From Promineifilum sp019695075 (GTDB lineage Bacteria; Chloroflexota; Anaerolineae; Promineifilales; Promineifilaceae), in NCBI GenBank assembly GCA_026129185.1, contig JAHCIO010000017.1, positions 1 to 64,000 on the forward strand: a DNA stretch of 64,000 bases, given 5' to 3'. The stretch's first letter is position 1, and every line of letters starts with the position of its first letter. The notes under the pieces are model-generated. The model searched no databases. It was given only the letters and a program-made list of their open reading frames with translations, and had not been told where the DNA came from. The translations under genes and the position numbers were made by a program. Positions 8,790 through 18,121 of the stretch are shown piece by piece.

Positions 8790-10343
8790 TCAGGCCATGT
8801 CCAGGCGCGCTTCGACGGCACGCTTGATCGCGCCGTCGGCCACCAGCCGGCGGGCCGCCTCGATGTGGGGCGAGAGGGGCACGTCGCTATCAAGGAAGGG
8901 GATGCGCTCGCGGATCAGCCGGTAGGCCACGGCCGTGCCCTCGCCCAGGCAGTCAGGGCCAACGCCCAGCGATCGACAGCGGAAGTCCACCCCCTGGGCC
9001 GCCAGCAGCAGCTCGATGCCGACGATGGTCTCCACGTGGGCAAGGATCTGCCCCGCCTGGCGCACGGCCGCCGCGCCCATGCTGACGTGGTCTTCGATGT
9101 TGGCGCTGGTGGGAATGCTGTCGCTGCTGGCCGGGTGGGCCAGGACTTTGTTCTCCGAGGCCAGCGCCGCGGCGGTGTACTGGGCCATCATCATGCCGCT
9201 CTCCAGCCCGCCGCGGTCGGTCAGGAACATGGGCAGGACGCCGCCGTTGCTGTCGGCGTCCACCAGCCGGGCGCAACGGCGCTCGCTCATGTTGCCCAGG
9301 TCAGTCAGGGCCAGGGCAATATAGTCCATGGCCAGAGCCACCGGCTCGCCGTGGAAGTTGCCGGCGGAGATGACGTCGATAGTGCCGTCATCGGCGACGA
9401 AGAGGATGGGGTTGTCGTTGACGGTGTTGAGTTCGATATCGATGACCCATTGGGCGTAGGCCACGGCGTCGCGCACGGCCCCATGCACCTGGGGCACGCA
9501 GCGCAACGTGTAGGCGTCCTGGACGTGGGTGGGGTCGTTGCGCCGGACGAGCCGGCTGCCGGCGAGGAGGTGGCGCAGGAAGTCGGCGCACTTGATCTGG
9601 CGCGGATGCGGCCGCAGGGCATGGACGCGAGCGTCGTAGGCGCGGTCGGTGCCGTGCAACGCCTCCAGCGACAGGCAGGCGGCGATGTCGGCCGTCAGCA
9701 GCAGGTTGATCGCCCGCCGGACGAGCAGCGCGCCCATGCCCACCATCTGCGCTGTGCCGTTGAGCAGCGCCAGCCCCTCCTTGGCCTCCAGAACCAGCGG
9801 GGCCAGCCCCGCCGCGGCCAAGGCCGCGCCGCCGTCCAGCAGACGGCCGCCGTGCCACGCCTCCCCCTCGCCCACCAGCACCAGAGCCAAGTGGGCCAGC
9901 GGGGCCAGGTCGCCGCTGGCCCCCAGCGATCCCTGGGCGGGGATGCGCGGCGTCACGCCGGCGTTGAGCATGTCCAGCAGCAATTGCACCAGCGCCGGCC
10001 GCACGCCCGAGTGGCCGCGGGCCAGCGTGTTGGCCCGCGCGACCATCATCGCCCGCACGGCTTCCTCCGGCAGGTCGGGGCCGACGCCGACGGCATGGCT
10101 GCGCACCAGGTTGAGCTGCAACTGGCGAACCTCGTCGGCGGAGATGACGCGGTCTTTGAAGCGGCCGAAGCCGGTGGTAATGCCGTAGACGACGCGCCCT
10201 TCGGCCACGAGCTGATCCACGGCCGCGCGGCTACGTTCGATGGCCGGGACGGCTACCGGGTCAAGGGCCACCAGGCGGCCGTGGGCCACGGCCACAACGT
10301 CGTCAATGTCTAGCTTTTCGCCGGAGAGGAGGAGAGTTTCCAT
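8790..10343 (-). CDS. hutH: Histidine ammonia-lyase
   Basis: The 517-residue product deaminates L-histidine to urocanate, the first step of histidine degradation. The Ala142-Ser143-Gly144 triplet in GSLGASGDLAPLA cyclises to the MIO cofactor. H83 in the VRSHAVGVG block and the HPASSDSIPTSANIEDHVSM segment agree with HutH rather than phenylalanine lyase, though tyrosine/phenylalanine lyases are close relatives. The ATG at 10343 begins METLLLSGEKL, matching the family; an upstream in-frame ATG at 10487 would overlap the divergent gene and lacks support. No ribosome-binding site is obvious. No other hut gene is nearby. The 163-base gap to the divergent polymerase gene holds the promoter of the latter. 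Confidence 0.94.
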   Translation of the reverse strand: METLLLSGEKLDIDDVVAVAHGRLVALDPVAVPAIERSRAAVDQLVAEGRVVYGITTGFGRFKDRVISADEVRQLQLNLVRSHAVGVGPDLPEEAVRAMMVARANTLARGHSGVRPALVQLLLDMLNAGVTPRIPAQGSLGASGDLAPLAHLALVLVGEGEAWHGGRLLDGGAALAAAGLAPLVLEAKEGLALLNGTAQMVGMGALLVRRAINLLLTADIAACLSLEALHGTDRAYDARVHALRPHPRQIKCADFLRHLLAGSRLVRRNDPTHVQDAYTLRCVPQVHGAVRDAVAYAQWVIDIELNTVNDNPILFVADDGTIDVISAGNFHGEPVALAMDYIALALTDLGNMSERRCARLVDADSNGGVLPMFLTDRGGLESGMMMAQYTAAALASENKVLAHPASSDSIPTSANIEDHVSMGAAAVRQAGQILAHVETIVGIELLLAAQGVDFRCRSLGVGPDCLGEGTAVAYRLIRERIPFLDSDVPLSPHIEAARRLVADGAIKRAVEARLDMA

Positions 10344-10494
10344 GAGTGGAGTATAGCAGAGGGCAAGAAGGGCTGCCCCTTCGCCCTGTGGGCGAGGGAT
10401 GAGGAGAGAGTCGCTCGCCACCGGGACTGAAAGACCCTTATCTGGCCCCCTATCCCCTATCCCCCGCAATCTTTCCTCCATTTCCATGACAGGT

Positions 10495-10500
10495 TACAAT
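10495..10500 (+). promoter_or_regulatory. -10 box TACAAT for a probable leaderless holB transcript
   Basis: TACAAT ends six bases before the ATG at 10507, so the predicted +1 coincides with the start codon. No Shine-Dalgarno sequence precedes the ATG, which fits a leaderless mRNA. Confidence 0.6.
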
Positions 10501-10506
10501 CTTCAC

Positions 10507-11526
10507 ATGATCCCCTTCGCTTCCGGCTGGAAGGCGATCGTCGGCCACGAGTGGGCCGTGCGCCTGCTGAGCAACGCCGTGGCCCACGGCCGCGTCGGCC
10601 ACGCCTACCTGTTCACCGGCCCCGACGGCATCGGCAAGATGACCCTGGCGCGGACGTTCGCCGCGGCGCTCAACTGCACCGCCCCGGTCGGCGAGCGCCC
10701 CTGCGGCCAGTGCCGTAGCTGCCAGCTCATCGCCGAGGACAAGCACCCCGACGTGCGCGTCGTCGTGCCCGAAGTCAGCGAGCGCGGCACGCCGTCGATC
10801 AAGATCGAGGCCATCCGCCGCCTCCAGGGCGACCTGAGCCTGTCGGCCTACGAGGGGCGCTACAAAATCGCCCTGCTGCGCCGCTTCGACACGGCCAACC
10901 CCAACGCCGCCAACGCCTTCCTGAAAACGCTGGAGGAGCCGCCGGCCCACGTCATCTTGCTGCTGACCGCCACCGATGCCGACAGCGTCCTGCCGACGAT
11001 CAACTCCCGCTGCCGGACGGTGGGGCTGCGGCCGTTGGCCACGCCGCTGGTCGAGGAGGCGCTGCTAACCCGCTTCGGCGTCAATCCCAACGAAGCGAAT
11101 CTGCTGGCCCATCTGGCCGATGGCCGGGTGGGCTGGGCGGTGGGCGCTCACCGGGAGCCGGCGGCGCTGCACGACCGCGAGGCGCAACTGGTGACGCTCG
11201 ACCAGGCGCTAGGCGGCTCGCTCGTGGCCCGCTTCGCCCTGGCCGAGACGCTGGCGCGCAAGGCCGACACGCTGCCGCCCCTGCTGCGAACGTGGCTGAG
11301 TTGGTGGCGCGACATGGCCCTGCTGGCCTTCGGCCCCCACCGCGACGACGCCATCAGCAACATCGACCGCGTGGAGCAGTTGCACCATCTGGCGGGGCAG
11401 TGGTCGCGGCCGCAGGTGCTGGCCGCGTTGCGCCAGACCGAAGCGGCTCTGCGCCAACTGGCCCAGAACGGCAACGCCCGGCTGGTGCTGGAGAACGTCT
11501 TGCTGGCCTACCCGCGAACGCAATAA
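10507..11526 (+). CDS. holB: DNA polymerase III subunit delta'
   Basis: This 339-residue AAA+ protein is the delta' clamp-loader subunit. It shows a Walker A-like GPDGIGKMTLA (38-48), a zinc knuckle (C57, C66, C69, C72 in NCTAPVGERPCGQCRSCQL), the KTLEEPPAHVILLL segment and the SRC motif in INSRCRTVGL. The length and the lack of a long C-terminus distinguish it from DnaX tau/gamma. The start MIPFASGWKAIVGHE is chosen because a TACAAT box lies just six bases upstream; the ATG at 10486 would lie before the predicted transcript start. Two further genes follow closely in the same direction, giving a three-gene operon. Confidence 0.9.
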   Translation: MIPFASGWKAIVGHEWAVRLLSNAVAHGRVGHAYLFTGPDGIGKMTLARTFAAALNCTAPVGERPCGQCRSCQLIAEDKHPDVRVVVPEVSERGTPSIKIEAIRRLQGDLSLSAYEGRYKIALLRRFDTANPNAANAFLKTLEEPPAHVILLLTATDADSVLPTINSRCRTVGLRPLATPLVEEALLTRFGVNPNEANLLAHLADGRVGWAVGAHREPAALHDREAQLVTLDQALGGSLVARFALAETLARKADTLPPLLRTWLSWWRDMALLAFGPHRDDAISNIDRVEQLHHLAGQWSRPQVLAALRQTEAALRQLAQNGNARLVLENVLLAYPRTQ

Positions 11527-11528
11527 CC

Positions 11529-12083
11529 ATGCAACACTCTTCACCGCGTCCATTCACGATCAGCGCGGCCCCCTCGGCGGGGGTCGGCGCGCTGCTGTTG
11601 GCTGCCGCGTTCGGCTTTGTCGGCCGGCGGCTGTTTCGTCTGTCACCCGCTGAGGCGGTGGCCGGCGGCGTGCTGGCCGCGGCGCTGCACTTCCTGTCCG
11701 AGCTGTGGCACCAGAAGGGCCACGCCCGCGCCGCCACGCGCACCGGCTACCCCATGACCGGCGTGCGGCTGTGGGGCGTGTTGGGCACGTCGCTCTACCC
11801 GCCCGACGAACCGGAACTGCCCGACGAGATCCACGTCGCTCGCGCCCTGGGCGGCCCGCGGGCCAGCGCCGGGCTGGCCGGCGCGGGCGCGCTGGTGGCC
11901 GCGCTGGCCTGGCCCGCCGGCGGCGTTGCCCGGATGGTCAGCAGCCTGTTCGCGCTGGAGAACCTGCTCGTGTTCACGCTGGGCGCGTTCCTGCCCATGC
12001 CCTTCATGGAGACGGACGGGGCGACCATCCTGCGCCATCGGCGCGGGGACAGGCGCAGCCGCCGCCTCATCATTCAGGAGTAA
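11529..12083 (+). CDS. Degenerate M50 (site-2 protease)-like membrane protein
   Basis: The 184-residue protein has about four hydrophobic segments. HQKGH at 61-65 sits where S2P proteases carry HExxH, so the catalytic glutamate is Gln; FLPMPFMETDG (155-164) aligns with the NxxPxxPLDGG motif that supplies the third zinc ligand, and Asp163 is kept. The fold therefore looks M50-like, with intact metal ligands but a probably inactive site. The ATG at 11529 overlaps nothing and starts two bases after the holB stop (TAA CC ATG), so it is translated from the same mRNA. The role is unknown; a regulatory pseudoprotease is possible. Confidence 0.7.
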   Translation: MQHSSPRPFTISAAPSAGVGALLLAAAFGFVGRRLFRLSPAEAVAGGVLAAALHFLSELWHQKGHARAATRTGYPMTGVRLWGVLGTSLYPPDEPELPDEIHVARALGGPRASAGLAGAGALVAALAWPAGGVARMVSSLFALENLLVFTLGAFLPMPFMETDGATILRHRRGDRRSRRLIIQE

Positions 12084-12092
12084 GACACCGCC

Positions 12093-12890
12093 ATGTCCGT
12101 CGAACCCAGTCTGCCGTCCTTGCTCGCCTTCGCCCTCGACGCCGCCTGGCAGGCCGGCCGCATCACCCTGGGCCACTTCCAGACCGGCCTGGCCGCCGAG
12201 CGCAAGGCCGACAACAGCCCCGTGACCATCGCCGACCGGCAGGCCGAGCAAAAGCTGCGCGACCTCATCACTGCCGCCTGGCCCGACCACGCTCTCATCG
12301 GCGAGGAGTATGGCCACCAGCCTGGCCGCAGCGACAGCGGCTACACCTGGATCATCGACCCCATCGACGGCACGAAGTCTTTCATCAGCGGCGTGCCCTT
12401 CTACGGCGTGCTGCTGGCGCTGGTCAAAGGGGAGCAACCGCTGCTGGGCGTGACCTACTTCCCGGCCCTCGATGACATGATCTACGCCACGCGGGGCGGC
12501 GGCTGCTACTGGAACGGCCGCCGGGCGCACGTCTCGGCCGTCGCGCGCCTGGCCGATGCCGTCCTGCTGGCCAGCGATCTCAACACCTTCGCCCAGTTCA
12601 ACCGGCAGGCCGCCTTCCAGCGGCTGATCGACGCCACTTACTACCAGCGCACCTGGGGCGACGCCTACGGCTACGCCCTGGTGGCCACCGGCCGGGCCGA
12701 GGTGATGCTCGACCCCGTCATGGCCCTGTGGGACTGCGGTCCGCTGCAAGTCATTCTGGAGGAGGCTGGCGGCACCTTCACCGACTGGCGCGGCAAGCCG
12801 ACCATCTTCGCCGGCGAGGCCGTGGCCACCAACGGAGCGCTGTTTGCGCCGGTGATGGAGTTGGTGCGGGGTGGGACGGAACAGGCGTAG
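12093..12890 (+). CDS. Inositol monophosphatase family protein (histidinol-phosphatase-like)
   Basis: A 265-residue lithium-sensitive phosphatase-family enzyme. Metal-binding motifs are present in order: GEEYG (~70), WIIDPIDGTKSF (~88-99) and WDCGPLQVILEEAGG (~211-225). The family dephosphorylates inositol phosphates, histidinol phosphate, PAP or fructose bisphosphate. The PIDGTKSFISGVPFYG block resembles HisN-type histidinol-phosphatases, but this is not decisive, and no his genes are nearby. A CAGGAG site precedes the ATG at 12093. It is the last gene of the holB operon; its stop is followed directly by a palindromic element (12891-12921). Confidence 0.88.
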   Translation: MSVEPSLPSLLAFALDAAWQAGRITLGHFQTGLAAERKADNSPVTIADRQAEQKLRDLITAAWPDHALIGEEYGHQPGRSDSGYTWIIDPIDGTKSFISGVPFYGVLLALVKGEQPLLGVTYFPALDDMIYATRGGGCYWNGRRAHVSAVARLADAVLLASDLNTFAQFNRQAAFQRLIDATYYQRTWGDAYGYALVATGRAEVMLDPVMALWDCGPLQVILEEAGGTFTDWRGKPTIFAGEAVATNGALFAPVMELVRGGTEQA

Positions 12891-12921
12891 GTAGGGGGGC
12901 GGGTCTGAGACCCGCCCCTAC
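12891..12921. repeat. Palindromic intergenic element GTAGGGG...CCCCTAC
   Basis: Directly after the stop TAG, arms GTAGGGG(GG)CGGGTCT and AGACCCGCCCCTAC (12908-12921) pair with a two-base bulge. It can act as a transcript-end hairpin but has no T tract. It looks like a REP-type dispersed palindrome rather than a dedicated terminator. Confidence 0.5.
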
Positions 12922-12966
12922 CATGACGATGGCCCGCGCCCATGTTGGCGGCGCGCCGGCCTGTGT

Positions 12967-12972
12967 TACAAT
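12967..12972 (+). promoter_or_regulatory. -10 box TACAAT upstream of the YfhO-family gene
   Basis: TACAAT ends 14 bases before the ATG at 12987, predicting a leader of about eight bases. This excludes the in-frame start at 12942 as the main one if this promoter is used. Confidence 0.5.
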
Positions 12973-12986
12973 CGGCGACTGACATT

Positions 12987-15416
12987 ATGGAGCAAACCTC
13001 CGATAGTGCGCCGTCGCCCGACACCGGTTCAGAGCAGCGTCCGCGACGACCGTTCTTCCGTCTGCCCGGCCCTGACTCGACCGCGACGGCCGGCGAGCAC
13101 TCCGGCCCTTTCGCCCGCGGCCTAACCTGGCGTGGCGCGGCGCGTGAGCTTGTCCCCATCTGCTTGCTGGCCCTGGCCGCGGTGGTTTTCTTCGCGCCCG
13201 TGGTTGCCGGTCGGGCCTGGTTGCCCAAGGGCGGCGGCGATTCCGTCTCCTTCCTGTTCCCCATGTACCGTTTCGCCGCCGACAGCCTGCGCGCTGGCAC
13301 GATCCCTTTCTGGAACCCACACCAGTATGCCGGCGCGCCCTTCCTGGCCGACAACCAGTCAGGCATCTTCTACCCTTTCAATCTGCTGCTCTTCTTCCTC
13401 TGGCCGGCCTTTTCCTATCGCGGCATCGAGGCGCTGGTCGTCTGGCACTTCTTCTTCGCCGGGCTGGCCATGTATATCTGCCTGCGCCTGCTGCGGCCGG
13501 AAGTGACCATCGGCCGGGCCGCGGCGCTGCTGGGCGCGTTGGCCTTCATGCTGTCCGACGTCTTCATCACCCACATCGGCAACCTGAACCTCATCGCCGT
13601 GGCCGCGTGGCTGCCGCTGGCCTTTCTGGGGCTGCACCGGGCCATCTTCGCCGCCGGGCCACTGCGGCGCGTCGGCTGGGCGGCCTTTGGCGGCGCGGCC
13701 CTGGGCACGGCCGCCCTGGCCGGGCATGGGCAAATGACCTTCCTCTCGGCCGCCTTCCTGGGCAGCTACGCCCTCTACCAGACCGTCGCCGCGCGCAAGG
13801 GTTGGGCGCTGCCGCTGCTGGCCCTGCTGGGGCTGATCGCCATCGCTCTGGCCGGCGTCAGCCTCTTCCCCGCCGCCGGCACCCTCAGCCAGACGCTGCG
13901 GGCCGAGTTCGACTACGCCCGCAGCACCAACTACGCCCTGCCCCTGCGGGCGCTGCCTGGCCTCGTCGCGCCGGACTTCTTCGGCCGCGGCAGCGCCTTC
14001 TGGGGCGACTGGCTGCGCGTGGAGGTCGGCTATGCCGGCGTGCTGACCTGGTTTCTGGCCGCCGCGGCCGTCGTCTTGCGGCCGTGGCGCGCGTGGCTGT
14101 TCTACGTCCTCGGCGGGCTGCTGTTTCTGCTGCTGGCCCTCGGCCCGGCGACGCCACTTTACCCGACGCTGGCCCGGCTGCTGCCGGTCATTCCCTTCCA
14201 GGTTCCGGCGCGCTTTGTGCTGTTGACCGGTTTCTGCCTGGCGGTGCTGGCGGCGCTGGGGCTACAAGCGCTGCTGACGCCTGCGCCCCACCCATCCGGC
14301 CGGGCGCGCGGCCTGCTGGCGGGCACGGCCATCGCCGCCGTCGCGGTCGCCGTGGCCCTGCTGGCCCTGCGGGCGCGCCTGATCCCGGTGGAGCCGGAGC
14401 GGGCCGGGCAGATGCTGCGGGCGATCCTCGTCTTCGGCGGGCTGGCCGCGGCTGCCTGGTTGCTGCTGGCCGCGGGGCTAAGCCGGCGGCGGCCGGCGGC
14501 GGTCGTGGCCGCGCTGGCCGTCGCCCTGCTCTTCGCCGACCTCTACGGCCTGGGGCGCGGCGTGGAGATCGACTGGAACGACCCGACGCCGGGCTTTGCC
14601 GCCGGGTCGCCGGGGCTGGCCTTCCTGCACGCCGACCCCGGCATTCACCGCCTCGACATCGCCACCGGCGCGTGGCAGCCGAACATGCCCATGATCGAGG
14701 GCCTCTACGCCGCCCGCGGCGTCTATAATCCGCTGGAACTGGCCAACTACAACGTCTACATGGGCGCGGTCGGCTATCGCGGCTCGCCGCAATACAACGT
14801 TCTGGGCATCAAGTACGTCATCGGCGGCAAAAAGGAACCGCCCGGCGACACAACCTTCCTCGTGCCCGTGTTCGACGCCGACCCGGCGGTGACCATCTAC
14901 CTCAACACGCTGGCGCTGCCGCGGGCCATGGTCTTGTTCAACAGCCAGGTCGTGGCCGACCACGACGCCGCCTTCGCCGCCACCCACGACGCCGCCTTCG
15001 ACCCGGCGCGCGTCGTCGTGCTGGAGGGCGGCCAGGCGCTGACCGGCGCGCCGGGCCAGGCGACCATCACCATCGACCGCTACGGGCCGAACGAGGTCGC
15101 CTTCACCGTCGCGACCGACCGGCCGGCCTATTTCTTCCTGAGCGATGTTTACCATCCCGACTGGCGAGCGAGCGTGGACGGCCGCCCGGTGACCATCGAA
15201 GTGGCCAACTACGCCTTCCGCGCCGTCTATCTGGAGGCCGGCCGCCACACGGTCGAAATGCGCTTCCGGCCCTCGGGTTGGGCCGCCGGCGTGGCCGCCA
15301 CAGGCGGCGCGCTTGTCGCTCTCGCCGCACTGGCTATCATCTGCGTCAGGTTTACCGGCGCGACGGCCGCCTTCCCCGGCCCGCCCGCGCCCGATTCTTT
15401 GGAGGAGAGAGAATAA
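12987..15416 (+). CDS. YfhO-family polytopic membrane protein
   Basis: The 809-residue protein has a Pro/Asp-rich cytosolic N-terminus of ~45 residues, about a dozen membrane helices, and a C-terminal extracytoplasmic beta-domain. The C-terminal strand pattern (VYHPDWRASVDGRP ... YAFRAVYLEAGRHTVEMRF, then a last helix) is typical of YfhO proteins, which are related to GT-C glycosyltransferases and have been linked to teichoic-acid or lipoprotein glycosylation in Firmicutes. The motif FLADNQSGIFYPFN in the first loop fits. The stop TAA and the ATG of the next gene share one base (15416), so the two are translationally coupled. Donor and acceptor are unknown here. Confidence 0.88.
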   Translation: MEQTSDSAPSPDTGSEQRPRRPFFRLPGPDSTATAGEHSGPFARGLTWRGAARELVPICLLALAAVVFFAPVVAGRAWLPKGGGDSVSFLFPMYRFAADSLRAGTIPFWNPHQYAGAPFLADNQSGIFYPFNLLLFFLWPAFSYRGIEALVVWHFFFAGLAMYICLRLLRPEVTIGRAAALLGALAFMLSDVFITHIGNLNLIAVAAWLPLAFLGLHRAIFAAGPLRRVGWAAFGGAALGTAALAGHGQMTFLSAAFLGSYALYQTVAARKGWALPLLALLGLIAIALAGVSLFPAAGTLSQTLRAEFDYARSTNYALPLRALPGLVAPDFFGRGSAFWGDWLRVEVGYAGVLTWFLAAAAVVLRPWRAWLFYVLGGLLFLLLALGPATPLYPTLARLLPVIPFQVPARFVLLTGFCLAVLAALGLQALLTPAPHPSGRARGLLAGTAIAAVAVAVALLALRARLIPVEPERAGQMLRAILVFGGLAAAAWLLLAAGLSRRRPAAVVAALAVALLFADLYGLGRGVEIDWNDPTPGFAAGSPGLAFLHADPGIHRLDIATGAWQPNMPMIEGLYAARGVYNPLELANYNVYMGAVGYRGSPQYNVLGIKYVIGGKKEPPGDTTFLVPVFDADPAVTIYLNTLALPRAMVLFNSQVVADHDAAFAATHDAAFDPARVVVLEGGQALTGAPGQATITIDRYGPNEVAFTVATDRPAYFFLSDVYHPDWRASVDGRPVTIEVANYAFRAVYLEAGRHTVEMRFRPSGWAAGVAATGGALVALAALAIICVRFTGATAAFPGPPAPDSLEERE

Positions 15417-17230
15417 TGACAGACAAATCCAACACCGCCACGCTCGTCTACCGAGCGGGTCTGGTCCTTGCGCTCTGTTGTGGGCTGGCCCTGCTGGTCG
15501 CCTGTGGCCAGGGCGGAACAGAGGCGACGGCCACGCCGACCGTCGCCCCGGAACCCACCCCGGCCCCCAGCGACACCGAGCCGACCCGCGGCCAGGCCAC
15601 AGTCAGCAACATCGACATTCAGCTGATGGAGTCATTTCCCGTCCAGGTGAATGTCGTCGCCAGCGGCAACCTGCCCGACGGCTGCACCCAGATCGACGAA
15701 GTCATCAGCCAGCGAACGGACGACGTCTTCCGCGTGGCCATCACGACCCTGCGCCAGCCCGCGGCCGTCTGCACCCAGGCGCTCGCACCCTTCGAGGAGG
15801 TCGTGTCGCTCGATGTCGAGGGCCTGCCCGCCGGAACCTACGAGGTCTCGGTCAACGGCATCAGCGACACCTTCACGCTGGACGTGGACAACTCCCTGAC
15901 TGAGAGTCTGGACGCGCCAACGACGGGCGCGGGCGCGGGCGTGACGCCCGGCATCAGCGGCTTCGTCTGGCATGACCTGTGCGCCCAGACGGGCGGCACG
16001 GTTGACCCGGCCGTGCCCCTGAGCGAGGGCTGCGTGGCCAGCGCCGACGGCACAACCATCCAGGCCGACGGCGTGCGCGACCTGAGCGAGCCGGGCATCC
16101 CCGGCGTGACCATCAGCCTGCTGGCCGGCGATTGCACCACGGCCGCGCCGGGCGAAGAGATCACCACCACGACGGATGAGTCGGGCGCGTTCCGCTTCGA
16201 GGACGTCAGCCCCGACACCTACTGCATCTTCCTGGACACGGCCTCTGAGGCCAACGTCGCCGTGATGGAAGAGGGCGGCGTCATCACCGCGCCGCTCAGC
16301 AACGGCGTGCCCACCAACAGCGTCACTGTGACCCTGGCCGAGGGCGAGACGCTGGCCGACGTCGACTTCGGCTTCGACTTCCGCTTCCTGCCCGTGGCCG
16401 AAGCGCCGGCCAACTGCACCAACAGCTTCGAGTTCGTTCTCGACCTGACCGTGCCCGATGACACCGTCTTCCCGCCGGGTGCGGAGTTCGAGGCCGGCTG
16501 GCGGCTGCGCAACAACGGCACTTGCCCGTGGGACGACTACGCCGTGGCCTTCGTCAACGGCGACGCGATGGGCATCACCGGCACTGTGCCCATTGAGGAT
16601 GTCGTCGCCCCGGGGCAATCAGCCGATGTGGCCATCACCCTGACCGCGCCGGCGACGCCCGGTACCTACCGCAGCAACTGGCAGCTGGCCGACGCCAACG
16701 GCACTGTGTTCGGCATCAACGGCCAGGCCGAGGACGCCTTCTGGGTGCAGATCGTCGTCGAAGAGGGCGCCGAGGCGGCCGGCCCGCCCGCGCCGGGGTC
16801 GGCGTCCATCAGCGGCGTCGTCTGGGAGGACGTGTGCTTCCTGACCAACGGCACGGCCTCGCGCGGCTGCGTGGAGACAGAAGAGGGCAGCGGCTTCTTC
16901 CGCGGCAACGGCACGTTCGACGCCAATGAGTCGGCCATTCCCGGCATCACCGTGGTGCTCGGCCGCGGCGCATGCCCGCCGGGCGGCATCATCGCCGTGG
17001 CCGACCGGCTGGCCACGGCCGTCAGCGACGACGATGGCCTCTACCGTTTCGAGGGGCTGGACGCCGACATCTACTGCGTGTCCATCGACGCCCTCAGCCC
17101 GGAGAACGTCGATTTGCTCATCCCCGGCAACTGGACGTGGCCCGCGCCGGGTACCGGCCGCCAGGGTATCCGCCTGGCCGGCGGCGAAGCGCGCGAGTCG
17201 GTCGATTTCGGCTGGGACTTCCAGGACTAG
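15416..17230 (+). CDS. Lipoprotein with two SdrD B-like domains and an NBR1-type Ig domain
   Basis: The 604-residue protein carries a lipoprotein signal (lipobox LVAC, residues ~28-31) and a Thr/Pro-rich linker. A beta-rich domain (~45-165) is followed by an SdrD/Cna B-like domain (~175-330: ISGFVWHDLC ... FRFEDVSPDTYCIFLDT), an NBR1-type Ig domain (~335-455, with the signature WRLRNNGTCPW and TYRSNWQL), and a second B-like domain (~465-604). It should be tethered outside the membrane as a surface scaffold. GGAGGAGAGAG precedes the ATG, which overlaps the stop of the YfhO gene; a shared role in cell-surface assembly is an inference from that coupling. Confidence 0.85.
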   Translation: MTDKSNTATLVYRAGLVLALCCGLALLVACGQGGTEATATPTVAPEPTPAPSDTEPTRGQATVSNIDIQLMESFPVQVNVVASGNLPDGCTQIDEVISQRTDDVFRVAITTLRQPAAVCTQALAPFEEVVSLDVEGLPAGTYEVSVNGISDTFTLDVDNSLTESLDAPTTGAGAGVTPGISGFVWHDLCAQTGGTVDPAVPLSEGCVASADGTTIQADGVRDLSEPGIPGVTISLLAGDCTTAAPGEEITTTTDESGAFRFEDVSPDTYCIFLDTASEANVAVMEEGGVITAPLSNGVPTNSVTVTLAEGETLADVDFGFDFRFLPVAEAPANCTNSFEFVLDLTVPDDTVFPPGAEFEAGWRLRNNGTCPWDDYAVAFVNGDAMGITGTVPIEDVVAPGQSADVAITLTAPATPGTYRSNWQLADANGTVFGINGQAEDAFWVQIVVEEGAEAAGPPAPGSASISGVVWEDVCFLTNGTASRGCVETEEGSGFFRGNGTFDANESAIPGITVVLGRGACPPGGIIAVADRLATAVSDDDGLYRFEGLDADIYCVSIDALSPENVDLLIPGNWTWPAPGTGRQGIRLAGGEARESVDFGWDFQD

Positions 17231-17250
17231 GGCCGCGCCCACTATCCAAC

Positions 17251-17285
17251 GGGCCGGGTGGCCGGCGTTGTCGGCTGCCCGGCCC
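17251..17285 (+). terminator. Hairpin after the lipoprotein gene
   Basis: GGGCCGGG and CCGGCCC-type arms pair over about 14 positions with two mismatches around a seven-base loop, 20 bases after the stop. No T tract follows, so it is either a weak terminator or a transcript-end stabiliser. Confidence 0.4.
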
Positions 17286-17321
17286 GGGCTGTAAGTGATA
17301 CCGTAAGAGAGGCCGCCTACG

Positions 17322-18104
17322 ATGAGTGAAGGTGGGAATTTGCCGTCGGAGTTCGGAGTAGTGAACAGTTCTGAGCCAATCCCGTGGCGCGGTTTCCGCG
17401 TGTTCGATAAGGTCGTCTTTGTCGTGTTACCAATAGCGGCCCTGGCCATTGCCGCTTTGCCGCTGCTCGACCCGCTGCTCTTTCGGCGCATCGCGCGGCT
17501 GGTCGGCGGCCGGCCCTTTGTGGCCTGGCTGGCGTCGGGCGGGGCGTGGATCATCGCCGCGGGGCTGCTGGCGGTGCTGGCGGTCTACCTGCTGTGGCGA
17601 CGCCATGTCCTGGTCAGCAACAGGGGGCTGTGGTCTGGCAGCGGCTGTCCCGCCTGTGGCGAGCACGAACTGGTGCGCGTCTCGCGCCATTTCAGCGACC
17701 GTTTCTATAACCTGGCCGCCGTGCCCGCCCACCGCTATGCCTGCCGCAACTGCACCTGGCGCGGGCTGCGCATCAGCCGGCGCGAGCGCTCGGCCGACCA
17801 CGAGGCGGAGCTGGAAGCAGCCCTGTTGCGCTTCGACCCCGACGCCCGCCTCACTGACGGCACGCCACGGCCGCAGGCCGGAGAGGCCACCCCGCGCCGC
17901 GCCGAGGCGCTCTTCCTCGATCTCGGTGACGTAGATGTAGATGGGGATGTGGATTGGGCCTGGGATGAGGCCGAAGCGGACGACGCCCCGGCCTACGCCA
18001 ACGGCGCTGAGGCCGACGGCCTCCCGACCAACCACGAGAGCGACGAGCCAGCCGAGGACATGGATTGGATTTGGCGTCGGCCCAGCGGCACGGATCAGAT
18101 TTAG
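17322..18104 (+). CDS. Membrane-anchored zinc-ribbon protein (CPxC-x28-CRNCTW), small form
   Basis: The 260-residue protein has two hydrophobic helices (~30-48 and ~70-92), then a basic stretch and a zinc ribbon: C109-P-x-C112 and C141-x-x-C144 in YACRNCTWRGLR. The tail is highly acidic (DVDVDGDVDWAWDEAEADD) and ends DWIWRRPSG. The ribbon with identical 28-residue spacing and flanking ELVRVSR, VPAHRY and CRNCTW recurs at the C-terminus of the 51365-53362 product. The ribbon should be cytoplasmic by the positive-inside rule. I do not recognise a named family. It lies just before the L21 gene but is separated from it by a strong promoter. Confidence 0.75.
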   Translation: MSEGGNLPSEFGVVNSSEPIPWRGFRVFDKVVFVVLPIAALAIAALPLLDPLLFRRIARLVGGRPFVAWLASGGAWIIAAGLLAVLAVYLLWRRHVLVSNRGLWSGSGCPACGEHELVRVSRHFSDRFYNLAAVPAHRYACRNCTWRGLRISRRERSADHEAELEAALLRFDPDARLTDGTPRPQAGEATPRRAEALFLDLGDVDVDGDVDWAWDEAEADDAPAYANGAEADGLPTNHESDEPAEDMDWIWRRPSGTDQI

Positions 18105-18121
18105 CTACGTCCGAACGGCGT

